From positions 744,001-808,000 of the forward strand of contig NZ_JBISCD010000040.1 in the NCBI RefSeq assembly GCF_044386045.1: 64,000 nt of DNA, given 5' to 3'. A program made the position numbers and the translations under genes. Origin of the DNA: Thalassobellus sediminis. GTDB taxonomy: Bacteria > Bacteroidota > Bacteroidia > Flavobacteriales > Flavobacteriaceae. This document shows, one piece after another, positions 45,324 to 54,335 of the stretch. A model generated the notes under the pieces. It was not told the DNA's origin. It was given only the letters and a program-made list of their open reading frames with translations, and searched no databases. Numbering within the stretch: position 1 is the stretch's first letter; the number at the start of each line of letters is the position of its first letter.

Positions 45324-46781
45324 TTGAGCGGACTTAAGACACTTTTTAAACAGACATTTCTTTATGGATTAGCTACTGTGCTTCCAAGAATGTTAAGCTT
45401 TATATTGGTGCCGTTATATACAAGTCCAGATGTTCTTTCTGTTTCAGAATACGGAATTGTATCTTTTGTCTTTGCCTATTTTGTTTTATTCAATGTTGTT
45501 TTGGCATATGGCATGGAAACTGCATTCTTCAGATTTTTTAATAAAGAAGAAAACCAAGAGAAAGTTACTAGTACATCATCCTTATCATTAATATTTAGCT
45601 CACTAATTATATTAGGAATTGCATTTTTATTTAGAAATCAAATTTCTGAATTAATAAATATAAAACTAGAGTATTTAAATTTAGTTTTTATTATTCTTTT
45701 GTTAGACGCCTTGGTTATTATGCCGTTTGCTTGGTTAAGGGCTACAGCAAAACCAATGAAGTATGCTCTTATTAAGATTTTAAACGTTGTAATTAATTTA
45801 AGTTTAAATGTTTTCTTTTTACTTTATTTGAAAGAATTAGCAAGAGATAGTTCTTTTTTCGAAGGTTTATATAAACCAAATTTTGAAATTAATTATATTT
45901 TCATATCGGGCTTAATTGCTAGTGCTGTAACATTGTTGTTATTGCTTCCTTTTTATGCAAAAATTAAGTTTAGTTTTGATACTTTCTTATGGAAAAAAAT
46001 GATGACATATGCCATACCAGTATTAATTGCTGGTATTGCTTTTTCGGTTAATGAAACTTTTGATAGAATTTTATTAAAAAAATTATTACCAATAGGTATA
46101 GCAGATGAACAAATAGGAATGTATTCGGCGTGTTATAAACTAGCTTTGTTCATGACATTATTTGCAACCGCATTTCGATTAGGTATTGAACCTTATTTTT
46201 TTAGTCATTCTAAAACAGTAGATCCCCAAAAAAATTATGCAAAGATATTAGAGTTTTTTATAGCATTTGGGTCTGTTATACTTTTAGGAGTTGTTGTTTT
46301 TGCTGATATTTTAAAACCATACATTATTAGAAGTGAAGCTTATTATGAGGCGATGTGGATTGTACCTCTTATTCTTATGGCTAATTTTTGTTTAGGTATT
46401 TATCATAATCTATCTGTATGGTATAAGGTTACAGATAGAACAAAATATGGGGCTTATATTTCTTTACTAGGAGCATTAATTACATTAGTTTTAAATTTTG
46501 TTTTAATTCCTATTATAGGGTATAAAGGTTCTGCTATAGCTACACTTTCTGCATATGGAGTCATGATGTTTTTATCATACTATTACGGAAGGAAATATTA
46601 TCCAATACCTTATGATATAAAAAAAATAGTAACATATTTAATTCTATCAGTAGTCTTATCTGTTTTATCCTTCTATAAATTTAGAGAGAATTATATTGTT
46701 GGAATTTCTATGTTAATCGTATTTTTGGGAGTTGTATTTATGTTTGAAAAAAAACAAATTAAGCTGATATTAAAAAGATAA
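45324..46781 (+). CDS. Polysaccharide flippase family protein (second copy)
   Basis: The 485-residue protein has about 14 membrane segments and the polysaccharide-transport pattern (FILVPLYTSPDVLSVSEYG). It is probably a lipid-linked saccharide flippase, but it lies outside the polysaccharide locus and in a conserved-looking housekeeping cluster with dut and a sugar nucleotidyltransferase. Start codon is TTG. The stop is one base before dut. Confidence 0.87.
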   Translation: MSGLKTLFKQTFLYGLATVLPRMLSFILVPLYTSPDVLSVSEYGIVSFVFAYFVLFNVVLAYGMETAFFRFFNKEENQEKVTSTSSLSLIFSSLIILGIAFLFRNQISELINIKLEYLNLVFIILLLDALVIMPFAWLRATAKPMKYALIKILNVVINLSLNVFFLLYLKELARDSSFFEGLYKPNFEINYIFISGLIASAVTLLLLLPFYAKIKFSFDTFLWKKMMTYAIPVLIAGIAFSVNETFDRILLKKLLPIGIADEQIGMYSACYKLALFMTLFATAFRLGIEPYFFSHSKTVDPQKNYAKILEFFIAFGSVILLGVVVFADILKPYIIRSEAYYEAMWIVPLILMANFCLGIYHNLSVWYKVTDRTKYGAYISLLGALITLVLNFVLIPIIGYKGSAIATLSAYGVMMFLSYYYGRKYYPIPYDIKKIVTYLILSVVLSVLSFYKFRENYIVGISMLIVFLGVVFMFEKKQIKLILKR

Positions 46782-46782
46782 A

Positions 46783-47217
46783 ATGAATATAAAAATTATA
46801 AACAAATCCAGCCACGAGTTGCCGCATTATGAAACAATAGCATCGGCAGGCATGGATTTAAGAGCTAATATTTCTGAAGCTATAACATTAAAGCCATTAG
46901 AAAGAACTATTGTTAAAACAGGTTTGTTTATAGAGTTGCCAGCTGGTATTGAAGCGCAAGTACGTCCTAGAAGTGGATTAGCGGCAAAAAAAGGAGTTAC
47001 AGTTTTAAATGCACCAGGAACCGTTGATGCCGATTATAGAGGTGAAATAGGTGTGATATTAGTAAACCTTTCTAACGAAGATTTTATCATAGAAAACGGC
47101 GAGCGTATTGCACAATTAGTTATTGCTAAACATGAATGTGCCGAATGGGAAGAAGTAGAAACACTTTCTGAAGCATCACGAGGTGAAGGTGGTTTTGGTA
47201 GTACTGGGGTAAAATAA
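46783..47217 (+). CDS. dut: Deoxyuridine 5'-triphosphate nucleotidohydrolase
   Basis: This 144-residue trimeric dUTPase cleaves dUTP to dUMP. All five family motifs are readable: AGMDLRA, RPRSGLAAKKG, APGTVDADYRGE, RIAQLVI and GEGGFGSTG. Length is standard. It follows the flippase by one base and is followed by 111 bases of repeats. Confidence 0.97.
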   Translation: MNIKIINKSSHELPHYETIASAGMDLRANISEAITLKPLERTIVKTGLFIELPAGIEAQVRPRSGLAAKKGVTVLNAPGTVDADYRGEIGVILVNLSNEDFIIENGERIAQLVIAKHECAEWEEVETLSEASRGEGGFGSTGVK

Positions 47218-47223
47218 TAGAAT

Positions 47224-47312
47224 TGTCCCCTTGAGCGGACTTTAGGGGTGTTTCTTGAAACACAACTAAAAAATATAAGTTTAAATTAAAAGATTCCCTC
47301 TTTCGAGGGAAT
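47224..47312. repeat. Cluster of short hairpin repeats between dut and the nucleotidyltransferase gene
   Basis: Three small palindromes lie in a row: CCCCT/AGGGG (47227-47231, 47244-47248), GTGTTT/AAACAC (47248-47253, 47258-47263) and an 8-bp hairpin ATTCCCTC/GAGGGAAT (47293-47300, 47305-47312). The last resembles the GTCATTCC family elsewhere in the window. Confidence 0.55.
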
Positions 47313-47328
47313 GATAAAAACATTAAGC

Positions 47329-48348
47329 ATGAAAATAATAGTACCAATGGCAGGACGAGGTTCTCGTTTACGTCCACATAGTTTAACCGTACCAAAACCA
47401 TTAATTCCAGTTGCAGGTCAACCAATTGTACACCGTCTGATAAAAGATATAGCTAAAGTATTAAAACAACCTATTGAAGAAATTGCTTTTGTATTGGGTG
47501 ACCCTGCTTGGTTTGGAGACGAGGTTGTGTCTAGTTTAGAAGCCTTAGCCGAAAGTTTAGGAGCGAAAGCCTCTATTTATCGTCAAGATAAACCATTAGG
47601 AACAGGACATGCTATTATGTGTGCTAAGCCATCTTTATCGGGGCCTGCGGTTATTGCATATGCAGATACTTTAATTCGTGCAGAGTTTGATTTAGATCCT
47701 ACTGCCGATAGTGTTATCTGGACGAAACAAGTTGAGAATCCAGAAGCTTACGGTGTTGTAAAATTAAATGACAATAAAGAAATTGTTGAACTGGTAGAAA
47801 AACCAGAAACCTTTGTTAGCGATCAAGCTGTTATTGGTATTTACTACTTTAAAGATGTTGCAGTTTTAAAAGATAAACTACAAGAAATTCTTGATGAAAA
47901 CATTATGAATGGCGGCGAATACCAAATTAATGATGGTATTAAACGTATGATGGCAGATGGTAAAGTGTTTAAAACAGGAACTGTAGATGAGTGGATGGAC
48001 TGCGGAAACAAAGCCATTACTATTGAAACAAACCAAAGAATGTTAGGCTTTTTAAAGGCAGATGCCGAAGAACAACTAGTAGTATCGTCAGCGCAATTAA
48101 ACGATTCTAAAATAATAGAACCTTGTTTTATTGGAGAAAATGTGGTTCTTAATAACAGTACTGTTGGTCCGTTTGTATCTATTGGAAATGATTCTGTTAT
48201 TGAGAATTCTACTATTAAGAACAGTTTAATTCAAACGAATACTAGTATTAAGAATGCTAATTTAGATGATGCTATGATTGGTAATTATGTAAAATATGAT
48301 GGCAATTTTACATCAATAAGTATAGGTGATTATTCGGTATTAGAGTAA
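47329..48348 (+). CDS. Sugar-phosphate nucleotidyltransferase with C-terminal beta-helix
   Basis: The 339-residue protein has a nucleotidyltransferase domain (about 1-240) beginning MKIIVPMAGRGSRLRPHS and a C-terminal left-handed beta-helix (about 255-339) with hexapeptide-type repeats, like the GlmU/GDP-mannose pyrophosphorylase-type arrangement. The sugar is unknown. I use the ATG at 47329; an in-frame ATG at 47311 overlaps the palindrome and gives six extra residues outside the family pattern. Confidence 0.9.
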   Translation: MKIIVPMAGRGSRLRPHSLTVPKPLIPVAGQPIVHRLIKDIAKVLKQPIEEIAFVLGDPAWFGDEVVSSLEALAESLGAKASIYRQDKPLGTGHAIMCAKPSLSGPAVIAYADTLIRAEFDLDPTADSVIWTKQVENPEAYGVVKLNDNKEIVELVEKPETFVSDQAVIGIYYFKDVAVLKDKLQEILDENIMNGGEYQINDGIKRMMADGKVFKTGTVDEWMDCGNKAITIETNQRMLGFLKADAEEQLVVSSAQLNDSKIIEPCFIGENVVLNNSTVGPFVSIGNDSVIENSTIKNSLIQTNTSIKNANLDDAMIGNYVKYDGNFTSISIGDYSVLE

Positions 48349-48553
48349 TTTTTATTTATTCCTTTGAAGAAGGGAGTCTGGTTAATTAGAGTTTGGAACA
48401 CTATTTGAAAACGATTTAATTGCGTTAGGGATTGATGCGGCATCCTTTTTTGTCACTAAAAACAAAAAAGATATAGCGGAAAGCCCGACCTTTATCCTGA
48501 AATTAATTCAGGATAAAGGTAACGCCCAAATAAATTGAAAGCATAGTATAATA
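48349..48553. repeat. Intergenic repeat-like region with a 13-bp hairpin
   Basis: These 205 bases hold no gene. They contain GCCCGACC followed by a perfect 13-bp stem (48489-48501 with 48507-48519, loop ATTAA) and then AACGCCC, preceded by GCGTTAGGGATTGATGCGG (48423-48441). Such GCGTTAGGGAT...GCCCGACC...GCCC units look like elements I know to recur in flavobacterial intergenic DNA; only this copy is in the window. Confidence 0.5.
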
Positions 48554-49915
48554 ATGAAACAAAGATTTTACATACTTTTTTTACTCTTCGGAATGTTAAT
48601 TTTTCCGCAGATTAACTATGCTCAAGTAGATTTTAATAAAAAACCAAATGACGATTTAGGTGATTTTGAAGATGAGTTTCAAGAGCTTTTTTATGAAGCT
48701 TTAAAACAAAAAGGGATAGAGAATTACGACCGATCGGTTGATGCGCTTTTAAAATGTATTGAATTAGATAATTCAGTGCCTGTTTTATATTTTGAATTAG
48801 GTAAAAATAATTTAAAACTTAAAAATTTTGGAGCTGCCGAAGATGCCTTAAAAAAAGCAGTAAGTTTAGATCCTGGTAACGAATGGTTTTTAGATGAACT
48901 TTATGGTTATTACGTATCTCAAAATGATTATGATAAGGCTATTAAAACGGTTAAACAACTTGTTAAATATCATCCAGATTATAAAGAAGATTTAGCTTCT
49001 TTATATGTTAGAACCAAAAAGTATGATGATGCTTTAGAGCTTTTAGATGAATTGGATGCTGCGTTTGGTGTTTCGGTGGCACGAGATGTTATGCGCAATA
49101 AAATTTATAAGGCAACGGGTAGAAAAAAGGATCAAATTAAAAATTTACAAGAACGGGTTGAAAGTAACCCCGATAAAGAGTCTAATTATTTAGCCCTTAT
49201 TTTCCGCTATAGCGAAAACAATGAAAAGGAAAAAGCTTTTGAAACGGCTAAAGAATTGTTGAAGATAAATCCGGAATCGCAATTGGTTCATTTAGCACTT
49301 TACAAGTTTTATTTAGATAAAAATGATGCTGATAAGGCTATTGAATCTATGAAAATAGTGGTTAAAAGCACGCAAATAAAACCTGCAGCAAAACAGAAAG
49401 TGTTATCTGATTTTGTGAATTTTGTGAAAGCGCATCCAGAATATGAGACAGATTTAGTTGAAGCTACTTCTATGGTTAGCGACAATGATAATGAAAAATC
49501 ATTGTCTGAATTAGGGCAATATTATTTATCAAAAAATAATAAAGCAAAATCTTTAGAGTACTTTGAATTAGCATTGAAACAAGATGCTAATAATTTCGCC
49601 ATTTTACGAAACGTTTTATTGTTACAAATAGACTTAAAACAGTATAAATTAGCAGAAGAAAAAAGTAGTAAAGCACTAGAAAAATACCCGTCGCAACCTA
49701 TTTTATATTTAATACATGGTGTGACTTTAAATGAATTAAATAAGCCGAAAGAAGCTATAGAATCTTTAGAAATGGGTATTGATTATATTATCGAAGACCT
49801 TAAAATGGAAACCGATTTTTATAATCAATTAAGTAAGGCTTATACCTTATTAAACAATACCGCTAAAGCAAAAACGTTTAGTGATAAAGCAAAACAATTA
49901 CAACCCCAAAATTAA
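48554..49915 (+). CDS. Exported tetratricopeptide repeat protein
   Basis: The 453-residue protein has a signal peptide (about 1-23, ending NYAQ) and about 9-10 TPR-like helical pairs (for example PVLYFELGKNNLKLKNFGAA). It is a periplasmic or membrane-surface scaffold. Its stop overlaps the DUF4292 start by one base (TAATG), and the EnvC-like gene follows in the same way, so the three proteins likely act together in envelope assembly. Confidence 0.88.
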   Translation: MKQRFYILFLLFGMLIFPQINYAQVDFNKKPNDDLGDFEDEFQELFYEALKQKGIENYDRSVDALLKCIELDNSVPVLYFELGKNNLKLKNFGAAEDALKKAVSLDPGNEWFLDELYGYYVSQNDYDKAIKTVKQLVKYHPDYKEDLASLYVRTKKYDDALELLDELDAAFGVSVARDVMRNKIYKATGRKKDQIKNLQERVESNPDKESNYLALIFRYSENNEKEKAFETAKELLKINPESQLVHLALYKFYLDKNDADKAIESMKIVVKSTQIKPAAKQKVLSDFVNFVKAHPEYETDLVEATSMVSDNDNEKSLSELGQYYLSKNNKAKSLEYFELALKQDANNFAILRNVLLLQIDLKQYKLAEEKSSKALEKYPSQPILYLIHGVTLNELNKPKEAIESLEMGIDYIIEDLKMETDFYNQLSKAYTLLNNTAKAKTFSDKAKQLQPQN

Positions 49916-50682
49916 TGAACAAATTTCCACATATTATATTAAGCTTATTAGTGCTATTTCTATTTAACTGTAAATCATCAAAAACAGTTACTAGTGGGCA
50001 AGCAAATTATAATTTATCGACAAAGCAGCTTATAAAGGAAAATGCGAAACAAACACCAGATTTTAAAACGCTTCAGTCTAAGCTTAAAATAAGTTATACA
50101 CAAGGCGATAAAACTCAAACACATTCGGTTAGTTTTAGAGTTAAAAAAGATGAAAAACTTTGGATGAGTGCTACGTTTTCAATTGTAAAAGCATTAATTA
50201 CGCCTGAGAAAGTTAGTTTTTATAATAAGTTAGATAATACGTATTTTGAAGGTGATTTTGCTTATTTAAGTGCGTTGTTGGGTACGGAATTAGACTTTAC
50301 AAAGGTTCAAAATTTATTGTTGGGCGAATCGTTGTTTAATCTAGAAAAGGCATCTTATAAAGCCTCTGTTGATGATGGTACTTATATTCTTCAACCCAAA
50401 AAACAGCGTGAGTTGTTTGAGCTTTTTTTATTGTTAGACCCTTCTTATTTTAAGTTGAAATCTCAACAAATATCTCAACCAAAAGAACAACGACATTTAC
50501 AAATAGATTATTTATCGTATCAAGAAGTAGATAAGCAAAAGCTTCCAGAGCGTTTAAAAATAATAGCTGTTGAGGCTAATGAAGAAACTATAATTGATTT
50601 AGAGTTTAAATCGGTGTCTTTAAATCAAGACTTAAGATTTCCGTTTAAAATTCCATCGGGATTTAAAGCTATTACCCTTTAA
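49915..50682 (+). CDS. DUF4292 domain lipoprotein
   Basis: A 255-residue lipoprotein (lipobox FLFNC, C19) of the Bacteroidota DUF4292 family, with a probably beta-rich body resembling LolA/LolB-like lipoprotein carriers in layout. That resemblance is an inference. It is coupled by one-base overlaps to the TPR gene before and the EnvC-like gene after. Confidence 0.87.
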   Translation: MNKFPHIILSLLVLFLFNCKSSKTVTSGQANYNLSTKQLIKENAKQTPDFKTLQSKLKISYTQGDKTQTHSVSFRVKKDEKLWMSATFSIVKALITPEKVSFYNKLDNTYFEGDFAYLSALLGTELDFTKVQNLLLGESLFNLEKASYKASVDDGTYILQPKKQRELFELFLLLDPSYFKLKSQQISQPKEQRHLQIDYLSYQEVDKQKLPERLKIIAVEANEETIIDLEFKSVSLNQDLRFPFKIPSGFKAITL

Positions 50683-51911
50683 TGAAACGGTATAACCTAA
50701 CATATAAAACATCTTTTTTAGTACTCTTTTTAATGTGTACTACGTTTGCTTTTGCCCAAAATAATAAGCAAAAAGCGTTAGAAACACGTCGGCAAGAATT
50801 ACGTAGAGAAATTCAAAAAATAAACGAGTTACGTATTGAAAATAAATCAAAACAGAAATCGCAACTATCCTTAATTGAGGACTTTAATTATAAGATAAAT
50901 GTATTAAATAACTTAATTAAAGTTACTAATCAGCAAGCTAATTTCTTAACACGTGAGATTAATAGCAATCAAAAGAAAATAACCAGTCTTAGAGATGAAT
51001 TAAAGCAGCTTAAGAACGATTATGCTGCTATGATTGTAAAGTCTTATAAAAGTAAAAACGAACAAAGCCGTATTATGTTTTTATTGTCTTCAGACAATTT
51101 TAAACAAGCTTATAAGCGCTTACAGTATATTAAACAATATTCAGACCATCAGAAAGAACAAGGCGAAACTATAAAGGCAAAAACGCAAGAATTACAGAAA
51201 ACTAATATTGATTTACAAAAGCAGCAAGAAGATAAAAAGAAGTTGATAGCAGATAATAGAGTGGTGCAAAAATCGTTAGAGCAAGAGCGTAAGCAGCATG
51301 AAGCTTTAATGCAATCTATTAAAAGTAATTTAAGTAAATACACGGCCCAAATAAATAAAAAGCAACGTGAGGCAGATAGAATAGACAAGCAGATTAATGA
51401 TATAATTAGAGCTGCTATTGCTAAGTCTAACAAAAAGGCAGGTAAATCTTCAAGTTCTAAAACTTTTGCTCTAACGCCTGCAGGAAGAGCCTTGGCTAAA
51501 AATTTTGAATCTAATAAAGGTAAACTTGGTTGGCCAGTTGAAAAAGGGGTGGTGAAGTTACGTTACGGAACACAACCTCATCCTATTAATAAATCATTGA
51601 CTATTAAAAGTAATGGTGTTAGAATAGCAACAGAGAAAAGAGCTAAAGTACATGTTGTTTTTAATGGCGAAGTAACTGCTGTTATTGCTATTAAAAATGC
51701 GAATACAGTCGTTATGGTACAACACGGAAATTATTTTACAGCATATAAGAATTTGGGAAAAGTATATGTAAAAAAAGGTGATAAGGTTATAACCAATCAA
51801 GAAATAGGAGAGGTCTTTACAAATTTTTCAAACGGTGAAACTATTCTTAGTTTTAGCATTTTTAAAGAAAGTTCAACCCAAAACCCAGCTTCTTGGATAT
51901 ATAAAATGTAA
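50682..51911 (+). CDS. EnvC-like murein hydrolase activator with degenerate M23 domain
   Basis: The 409-residue protein has a signal peptide (about 1-25, ending FAFAQ), a long coiled coil (about 27-245) and a C-terminal LytM domain (about 290-405). The catalytic zinc ligands of active M23 enzymes are missing: the HxxxD position reads KSNGVRI, and the HxH position reads LSFSIF. This is the EnvC plan, in which the domain activates amidases rather than cutting peptidoglycan. A cell-division amidase partner is expected but is not nearby. Confidence 0.9.
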   Translation: MKRYNLTYKTSFLVLFLMCTTFAFAQNNKQKALETRRQELRREIQKINELRIENKSKQKSQLSLIEDFNYKINVLNNLIKVTNQQANFLTREINSNQKKITSLRDELKQLKNDYAAMIVKSYKSKNEQSRIMFLLSSDNFKQAYKRLQYIKQYSDHQKEQGETIKAKTQELQKTNIDLQKQQEDKKKLIADNRVVQKSLEQERKQHEALMQSIKSNLSKYTAQINKKQREADRIDKQINDIIRAAIAKSNKKAGKSSSSKTFALTPAGRALAKNFESNKGKLGWPVEKGVVKLRYGTQPHPINKSLTIKSNGVRIATEKRAKVHVVFNGEVTAVIAIKNANTVVMVQHGNYFTAYKNLGKVYVKKGDKVITNQEIGEVFTNFSNGETILSFSIFKESSTQNPASWIYKM

Positions 51912-51935
51912 CATCATTTTTTGATGTTACATTTT
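51903..51935. terminator. Bidirectional terminator between convergent genes
   Basis: A perfect 14-bp stem (51903-51916 with 51922-51935) with a TTTTT loop overlaps the stop codon of the EnvC-like gene. T-rich flanks exist on both strands, so it can end both that gene and the small lipoprotein gene running toward it. Confidence 0.75.
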
Positions 51936-51950
51936 ATATTTTTATAAAAA

Positions 51951-52160
51951 TTATACCCTAACAATTACGTAACCCTTACGTGTTTTTTTGTAATGATTTC
52001 CATTCCAAAAATAATAGCGTTTCCCTTTTACTTTAACAACTTTATAATGTCTTGGGGCTGTTTTAACAACAGTTACATTTGCTGGTCTTGTAACGACACG
52101 AGTGGCACATGATGATAAGTTAATCATACAAAATACCAAAAATAGAATAATAGGTCTCAT
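51951..52160 (-). CDS. Small putative lipoprotein, basic tail
   Basis: The 69-residue protein has a lipoprotein signal peptide (lipobox INLSSC, C18) and a short, strongly basic, Tyr/Val-rich tail (KVKGKRYYFWNGNHYKK), similar to small DUF6515-like or YHYH-type flavobacterial proteins. I do not know a function. It converges on the EnvC-like gene. Confidence 0.65.
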   Translation of the reverse strand: MRPIILFLVFCMINLSSCATRVVTRPANVTVVKTAPRHYKVVKVKGKRYYFWNGNHYKKTRKGYVIVRV

Positions 52161-52214
52161 AGTTTTTTAAGATTTGATTCTACTATAAGACTTTTAAAAA
52201 TTGTAAAAGTTTAA

Positions 52215-52724
52215 TTATTCAAATAAAGCCTTTAATTCAGAAGCTTCACTAGGTTTTATTTTTCCGGAAAGTAATAAGCTTAATTGTTTTCTGCGAAGCG
52301 CAGCATCAAATCGTTCTTTTTCTATATCGGTTTCAGGAGTTACTGGTGGTACAGCAATAGGTCGTCCGGTTTCATCAACAGCTACAAAGGTGTATATGCC
52401 TTCGTTTGCTTTGGTTTTGTTTCCAGACTCTCTGTCTTCTATCCAAACATCAATAAACACCTCTACAGAGGTTTTAAAAGCCCTAGAAACTTTAGCTTCA
52501 ACAGTTACTACACTTCCTAAAGGAACCGCTCTATTGAAAGCTACGTGATTAACAGAAGCCGTTACAACAATACGACGACTATGGCGTCTAGCCGCAATAC
52601 TCGCAGCACGATCCATGCGGGCTAAAAGTTCGCCTCCAAATAAGTTTCCTAAAGGATTGGTTTCACCAGGTAAAACCATATCGGTAAGTATTGTTTTAGA
52701 TTGTTCGGGTGTTTTTGCTTGCAT
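52215..52724 (-). CDS. Acyl-CoA thioesterase (hotdog fold)
   Basis: The 169-residue protein is of the YciA/BACH hotdog type: GETNPLGNLFGGELLARMD holds the active-site Asn/Gly/Asp region, followed by VNHVAFNRAVPLG. It would hydrolyse acyl-CoA thioesters in the cytoplasm. Chain-length preference is unknown. It lies downstream of the HU/SPOR gene on the same strand. Confidence 0.92.
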   Translation of the reverse strand: MQAKTPEQSKTILTDMVLPGETNPLGNLFGGELLARMDRAASIAARRHSRRIVVTASVNHVAFNRAVPLGSVVTVEAKVSRAFKTSVEVFIDVWIEDRESGNKTKANEGIYTFVAVDETGRPIAVPPVTPETDIEKERFDAALRRKQLSLLLSGKIKPSEASELKALFE

Positions 52725-52813
52725 CTTAACTTTTTAAGTGAAAGATGTAAAGGTAAAAAAGCTTTTTAGGATATTGAAGATTCAAGTTAAATATAAATTA
52801 GATGATATAAAAT

Positions 52814-54151
52814 CTAATTTTCTACTTTAACTACAGCCATCTTACCTGTATAGGATAGGTTTCCTTTTAATGATAAGGATTTATTAGCTGATACTAAATC
52901 GTCAAATTTTTCTTTGTTGTAAACAAAATACATGGCACTTTTTCCATCAAATAAAAACCCGATGTTAGATAGTCCTTGAGAACTTAGCTTGTTTAAAAAA
53001 GCATCTCTTTTTTCGGAATCTTTAAAAGCACCTAACATTAAATAATAACCACTTTCTACAGTAGTAACATTATGGATTATTTTAATGATGTTTCTGTTTT
53101 CTTCAAAAACGTAATCACTAACACTATCTTGTTGGTTTGCTAGTGTCTTTTTAATGACCTTTGTTTGAGTAGGAAGTGTTTTTTCAATATTTCCTTTGCT
53201 TATAGTGTTTTTAGATTCTATATCATGGTTTACAAGTAACCAAGCATCTTTATTATGTGATTTTTTAATATCTCTTAGCGCTTTTAAAGCATCAAGTCTG
53301 TTTTCGTAACTAGCATAAACAACTTGGTGTAAGCCATATTTATTAACTCCAATTTTTCTGGCCTTAAAACCATCAGCTTTAAGTTGCTTAATTTTTTTAT
53401 CGCAGTTTTCTTCTACTCTAAATGCACCAGCTACAATATGAAAATTTCCAGATTGTTTAGTAACAGGAAGTTTAATAGCAGGAAACGGGTTTAAATTAAA
53501 AGTAGCTTGCTGAATTTTAGCGTCTAATTGTTGTGTAGCCTCTTCTTGTGCTAATTGGTTATGCTCTTCAATTTGATTAACATAATAATTAGAAGCGGCA
53601 AAACCACCAATTGTTAAAGCAATTAATGCAACTGCTGCATATTTTAGGTAAGGTCTCGATTTACGTTTTTCAGGCGTAATAGTTAACGGGGTTACTTTTT
53701 CAATAGCTTCAACTTCTTCTTTATAATCTTCTCTTGTAATTGAAGGTGATACAAATTGAGATAACCCAAAAGCATCCGTTAAATAATTTAAATGATACGA
53801 AGGTTCAAATAAAATTTTACCTTCAGTATTAAAAACAATCTCTCCAATATTTTTAAAAGTAAGAGTTTCACCTTGTGTTAAAAAGTCTTTTAGGATGCTA
53901 ACACGTTTTGCAATTTTCTCATTTGCAATTTCAAAAGGAATTTTTTCTATATCAGCAATATAATTTGCCAATAAGCCATCATTTTTTTGAATTTGCTCAT
54001 TAAATGACACGACTTTTTTAGGCGGATAAAAAACATTGGTATTATTATTTACCGTCGCAGATACCGGTTGTGTTAAAAATGTACCAAACTCAGGGATAGT
54101 AACACATTCATATCTATATAATAAGTCGCTTATGTAGGTTTCTAATTGCAT
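52814..54151 (-). CDS. HU-CCDC81 and SPOR domain membrane protein
   Basis: The 445-residue protein begins with a cytoplasmic HU-CCDC81 region (about 1-130, MQLETYISDLLYRYE), has one membrane helix (169-190) and two periplasmic SPOR-type regions (about 236-312 and 365-440). SPOR domains bind denuded septal glycan. The combination could link DNA or a cytoplasmic partner with septal peptidoglycan. A TAACTTTG box is only 5 bases before the start codon (minus strand, 54157-54164). Confidence 0.88.
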   Translation of the reverse strand: MQLETYISDLLYRYECVTIPEFGTFLTQPVSATVNNNTNVFYPPKKVVSFNEQIQKNDGLLANYIADIEKIPFEIANEKIAKRVSILKDFLTQGETLTFKNIGEIVFNTEGKILFEPSYHLNYLTDAFGLSQFVSPSITREDYKEEVEAIEKVTPLTITPEKRKSRPYLKYAAVALIALTIGGFAASNYYVNQIEEHNQLAQEEATQQLDAKIQQATFNLNPFPAIKLPVTKQSGNFHIVAGAFRVEENCDKKIKQLKADGFKARKIGVNKYGLHQVVYASYENRLDALKALRDIKKSHNKDAWLLVNHDIESKNTISKGNIEKTLPTQTKVIKKTLANQQDSVSDYVFEENRNIIKIIHNVTTVESGYYLMLGAFKDSEKRDAFLNKLSSQGLSNIGFLFDGKSAMYFVYNKEKFDDLVSANKSLSLKGNLSYTGKMAVVKVEN

Positions 54152-54156
54152 GAAAA

Positions 54157-54164
54157 CAAAGTTA
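54157..54164 (-). promoter_or_regulatory. -7 box immediately before the HU/SPOR start codon
   Basis: TAACTTTG on the minus strand matches the flavobacterial -7 consensus exactly. It is 5 bases from the ATG, so transcription would begin at or next to the start codon, a leaderless message. No standard -33 element was found. Confidence 0.4.
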
Positions 54165-54335
54165 AAAAATTATACTTGTAGATAAAATTTAAGATGAAGT
54201 ATTTATTAACAACTAATAGATTCTTTTGTTTTAGATTATAAAACAGTTGAAAGAAATTGCTTAGATTTGAAATATACACTTAAATTTTAAATCTCAATTA
54301 TTGAGTAACTTTTTTTATTGTGGTTTCAAAATCAA

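Noticed and set aside
45324..45335. The 12-mer TTGAGCGGACTT, also at 47231-47242
   Set aside because: One copy is coding and the other is in a hairpin repeat; the flanks do not match, so I treat it as chance.
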